Shown here one piece after another: positions 61,924 through 64,000 of a stretch of DNA of 64,000 bases. The notes under the pieces are model-generated. The model worked only from the letters and a program-made list of their open reading frames with translations. It did not search any database and was not told the origin of the DNA. The stretch is from the NCBI RefSeq assembly GCF_000149955.1, contig NC_030989.1, positions 2,365,839 to 2,429,838 of the forward strand. Direction: 5' to 3'. Source of the DNA: Fusarium oxysporum f. sp. lycopersici 4287. Taxonomy: Eukaryota > Ascomycota > Sordariomycetes > Hypocreales > Nectriaceae. How positions within the stretch are numbered: the stretch's first letter is position 1; every line of letters starts with the position of its first letter. A program made the position numbers and the translations under genes.

Positions 61924-64000
61924 ATGGCCAGCTATCAGCAATATGCACAGCTTGGCAAGAAAGCTAACAACTCAGCCGCTGCTGGCAATTCATCATGTAA
62001 GCAATCATCATGCTCCCGTCATCCTCTTTTTCCTCTCCCCCTCCACGGTACTTCCCTCGTAAGAGCTGATATGCAGGGAGCGGCGCCGAAGCGTTATGGC
62101 AATACCCCATTTGCCTATTTGATGTGCTTGCTTGCTTGATGACTGATGATGGTCAACTTTGAATACTTGACCTTGGACCCTTGTTTACACCCCCGAGAAC
62201 TCAAAAAAATGCAAGACAGTTCACAATGCCTGAAATGCAACTTGGACACCGGCTGAGATACCACTTTGAGATACCCGCCCGCTTGCTGTACGATATGTCA
62301 CCTACGCAAGCCAACGTTCCGTTCCTGAAAGCTCCAGCGCTGATCACTCGAGACTGGAGTGCTATTTACGGCTGCCGCCCAGTGCACTGCCTGGCACTCA
62401 TGGCCGCCAAGCCACTATGGGTCTCAGACAAGCAGCGTGTCAGGGTGCAATTATGCCTGAACATTGGATAACGAGAGTCTGTCTCCTTCCGAAAAACATG
62501 TCCTGTGTCAATGGATATTGCAAATCTCAACGCAATATTCAAGCACCGCCATCTGAATTACGCAAGATGAAACTTAGAATCTCTCCTTGCCATTCCAAAT
62601 TACACGGCAGTTGTATCCTCGCTCGTCCATAAGAACCGAAATCCATCTTCAGCCTCAGTTGGCCCCACGAACGAGTTGGCGCTGGATATTCCCTGTAACA
62701 GGACCCTTGTGCTTGATCACCAGCCCCTGAAGAGGATTGGGCCGGGCCTCTTTACAGCATTCCCGCTGCATTATCGTTACTTTTGGATCCCCTCCATCGT
62801 TGGGCTTCGCTTCAGGGTATCGCATTCTACTTGATTCTCGAACCTGGATTATTTGAACCAACTCCTTACCGCAAATTAGCTCTGGAAACCTTGAATTGGA
62901 GCTGGAACTGCTACCACCAATAATCAGTCGATCAAGCAAGCAAGCACTCAACCCAGCGAACTGACCAAGCCAGTGCCTAACGCACGCGCAGTATAAACAG
63001 GCTGCTGTTTGCTGGTTCGAGGCAAAGAGGGGTTACGCCGCTGCTTCTGCAGTCATCGGTGACCGCGCCCCGTCAGCTCTTACATTCGTTCGCTGTGAAC
63101 GAGAACAAGGGCCCCTTCTTTATTCGTCTTATCCCCCCCGACCCTCTTGCTGACATCTTACGTCCTTTTTGCGATAGACGGCCAGCGAACCGAGATGGCT
63201 CCCCCACAGTTAGGCGCGACATTTGTCCCCGGCGGCTTCGATGATTATTATATGCCAGAAGTCGTTGCTCCCTCCCCTCAAAGGTATGTCTCTTGGCTCT
63301 TCCCCCTTAATCCCATTTCCGGCACGGTCTCCAGTTTCTATTTCCCAAATCACCATGCTCCTTTCCCTTGCCTGATCCTATATAAATAAAGCTTGCCAGC
63401 ACCGGATGCGGTTGTAACGGTGAAAAGGTGGGGCATGCTGACGTTTCTTTGTTGTTGTTGTATCTAGGGTAACCCCTCAGGTCCCTCAAAATATGCAAGA
63501 GGACCTCCAGCGCATGGAGCTCGAGGCTACTTCTGTTGAACCACGATCACAAACCTATTCAGGCCCAGGTCCTCGTCACTCTCGTGAACCGTCGCTCTCT
63601 ACTTACACCAATCCTCGGGGAGCCGACCCGCCCAGGCCCCAGCCGGCAACACAGGTCTCAAGCGACGACATCCGAGCATACCAGTCCACCGATAAGATCT
63701 CCGAGAGTCTCAGCACCATGAGTTTCGACGCCCCCTCATTTTCGCCTTTTCCCAAGGTAAAGGGCGATAACATCCCCCCAACTGACGAGGAAAAGGAGGA
63801 GATTCTCTGGAACGCGCGCAAGCATGTTCTTCACTCACAGAATGTTTCAATGCAAATTACATGGGCGCGCGACGTCCTTACTTGGGCCGACATTTCCCAA
63901 GAGTCCATGATACGCGAATATGGCGAAAAGGCCCGACCTGCTACGCCCCGCATAGAACACGAACTCCGAGTCGATGCAATCAACATCATTACCTACTTGT
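61924..64000 (+). CDS. Skt5/Chs4-like chitin-synthase regulator, 3' end beyond window
   Basis: Three exons are visible: 61924-61996, 63178-63283 and 63468 to the edge. The first encodes MASYQQYAQLGKKANNSAA and joins in phase (T|AC) to YGQRTEMAPPQLGATFVPGG, which implies a first intron of 1181 bases. An ATG at 63195 (MAPPQLGAT) could be the true or a second start. Exon 3 carries a disordered part, then FDAPSFSPFPKVKGDN and EEKEEILWNARKHVLHSQ. A helical part follows, ending in the ARPATPRIEHELRVDAINII that, in my knowledge of fungal proteins, precedes Sel1 repeats of chitin-synthase activators. Such proteins bring chitin synthase III to sites of wall growth. The Sel1 repeats themselves lie outside the window, so the family call is an inference. 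Confidence 0.6.
61997..63177 (+). other. Unusually long first intron of the Skt5-like gene
   Basis: The donor GTAAGC at 61997 and acceptor GCGATAG ending at 63177 give an in-phase junction. At 1181 bases it is about ten times longer than the other introns here. It holds short ORFs (for example 62181-62471) with no recognisable product. An alternative is two promoters, with the second transcript starting near 63195. Confidence 0.5.

Noticed and set aside
62181..62471. 96-codon ORF inside the long intron of the Skt5-like gene
   Set aside because: No recognisable motif and no splice-linked partner; length is within chance for this GC content.

Overview
The window is nuclear DNA from a filamentous ascomycete. 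The closest match I can recall for the proteins and gene structures is Fusarium or a close relative (Hypocreales), but no search was run. Genes carry short introns of about 45-150 bases with GTATGT or GTAAGT donors, TACTAAC- or GCTAAC-like branch points and CAG or TAG acceptors. Intergenic stretches run from about 130 bases to 4.5 kb. There are three runs of N (3771-4282, 21326-21516, 28137-28484), so this is a draft scaffold.

Layout. 1-2627 (-): mitochondrial aconitase, cut by the left edge. 4538-4967 (+): Bud20-like ribosome export factor, tail to tail with DAM1 of the kinetochore DASH complex (5100-5833, -). 7058-8917 (+): Sec14/CRAL-TRIO lipid-transfer protein, tail to tail with a six-exon HINT/HNT1 nucleotide hydrolase (9086-9828, -). 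10661-11364 (+): Ran-binding MOG1. 11972-14071 (-): GCNA-like SprT protease with an HMG-like tail. After 4.5 kb without genes come FKS1 beta-1,3-glucan synthase (18576-24600, +), serine palmitoyltransferase LCB1 (25499-27229, +) and a secreted GH17 glucanase (28947-30163, +). 31278-32870 (-): NYN/PIN-like protein of unknown role. 34146-35845 (-): SDS23-like CBS protein. 38138-41693 (+): importin Kap121/Pse1. 44605-47720 (+): blue-light receptor White Collar-1. 49162-53711 (-): ER folding sensor UGGT, head to head with COPI alpha subunit (54554-58508, +). 58895-59765 (-): proteasome subunit Rpn12. 61924 to the right edge (+): start of a Skt5/Chs4-like chitin-synthase regulator.

How they fit together. 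This is core genome, not an accessory island. Three genes act on the cell wall (FKS1, GH17, Skt5-like), several on secretion and lipids (UGGT, COPA, LCB1, Sec14-like), and two on Ran-dependent transport (MOG1, PSE1). I see no transposon, secondary-metabolite cluster, tRNA, rRNA or CRISPR array, and no clear undescribed system.

Points worth most attention. Four apparent one-base indels break conserved reading frames (DAM1, FKS1 twice, PSE1) and look like consensus errors. FKS1 carries Tyr at the first position of the echinocandin hot spot 1. The HINT gene has a GC-AG intron and a 15-base exon through its catalytic motif. WC-1 has an upstream ATG whose frame overlaps its start. The Skt5-like gene seems to have a 1.2-kb first intron.
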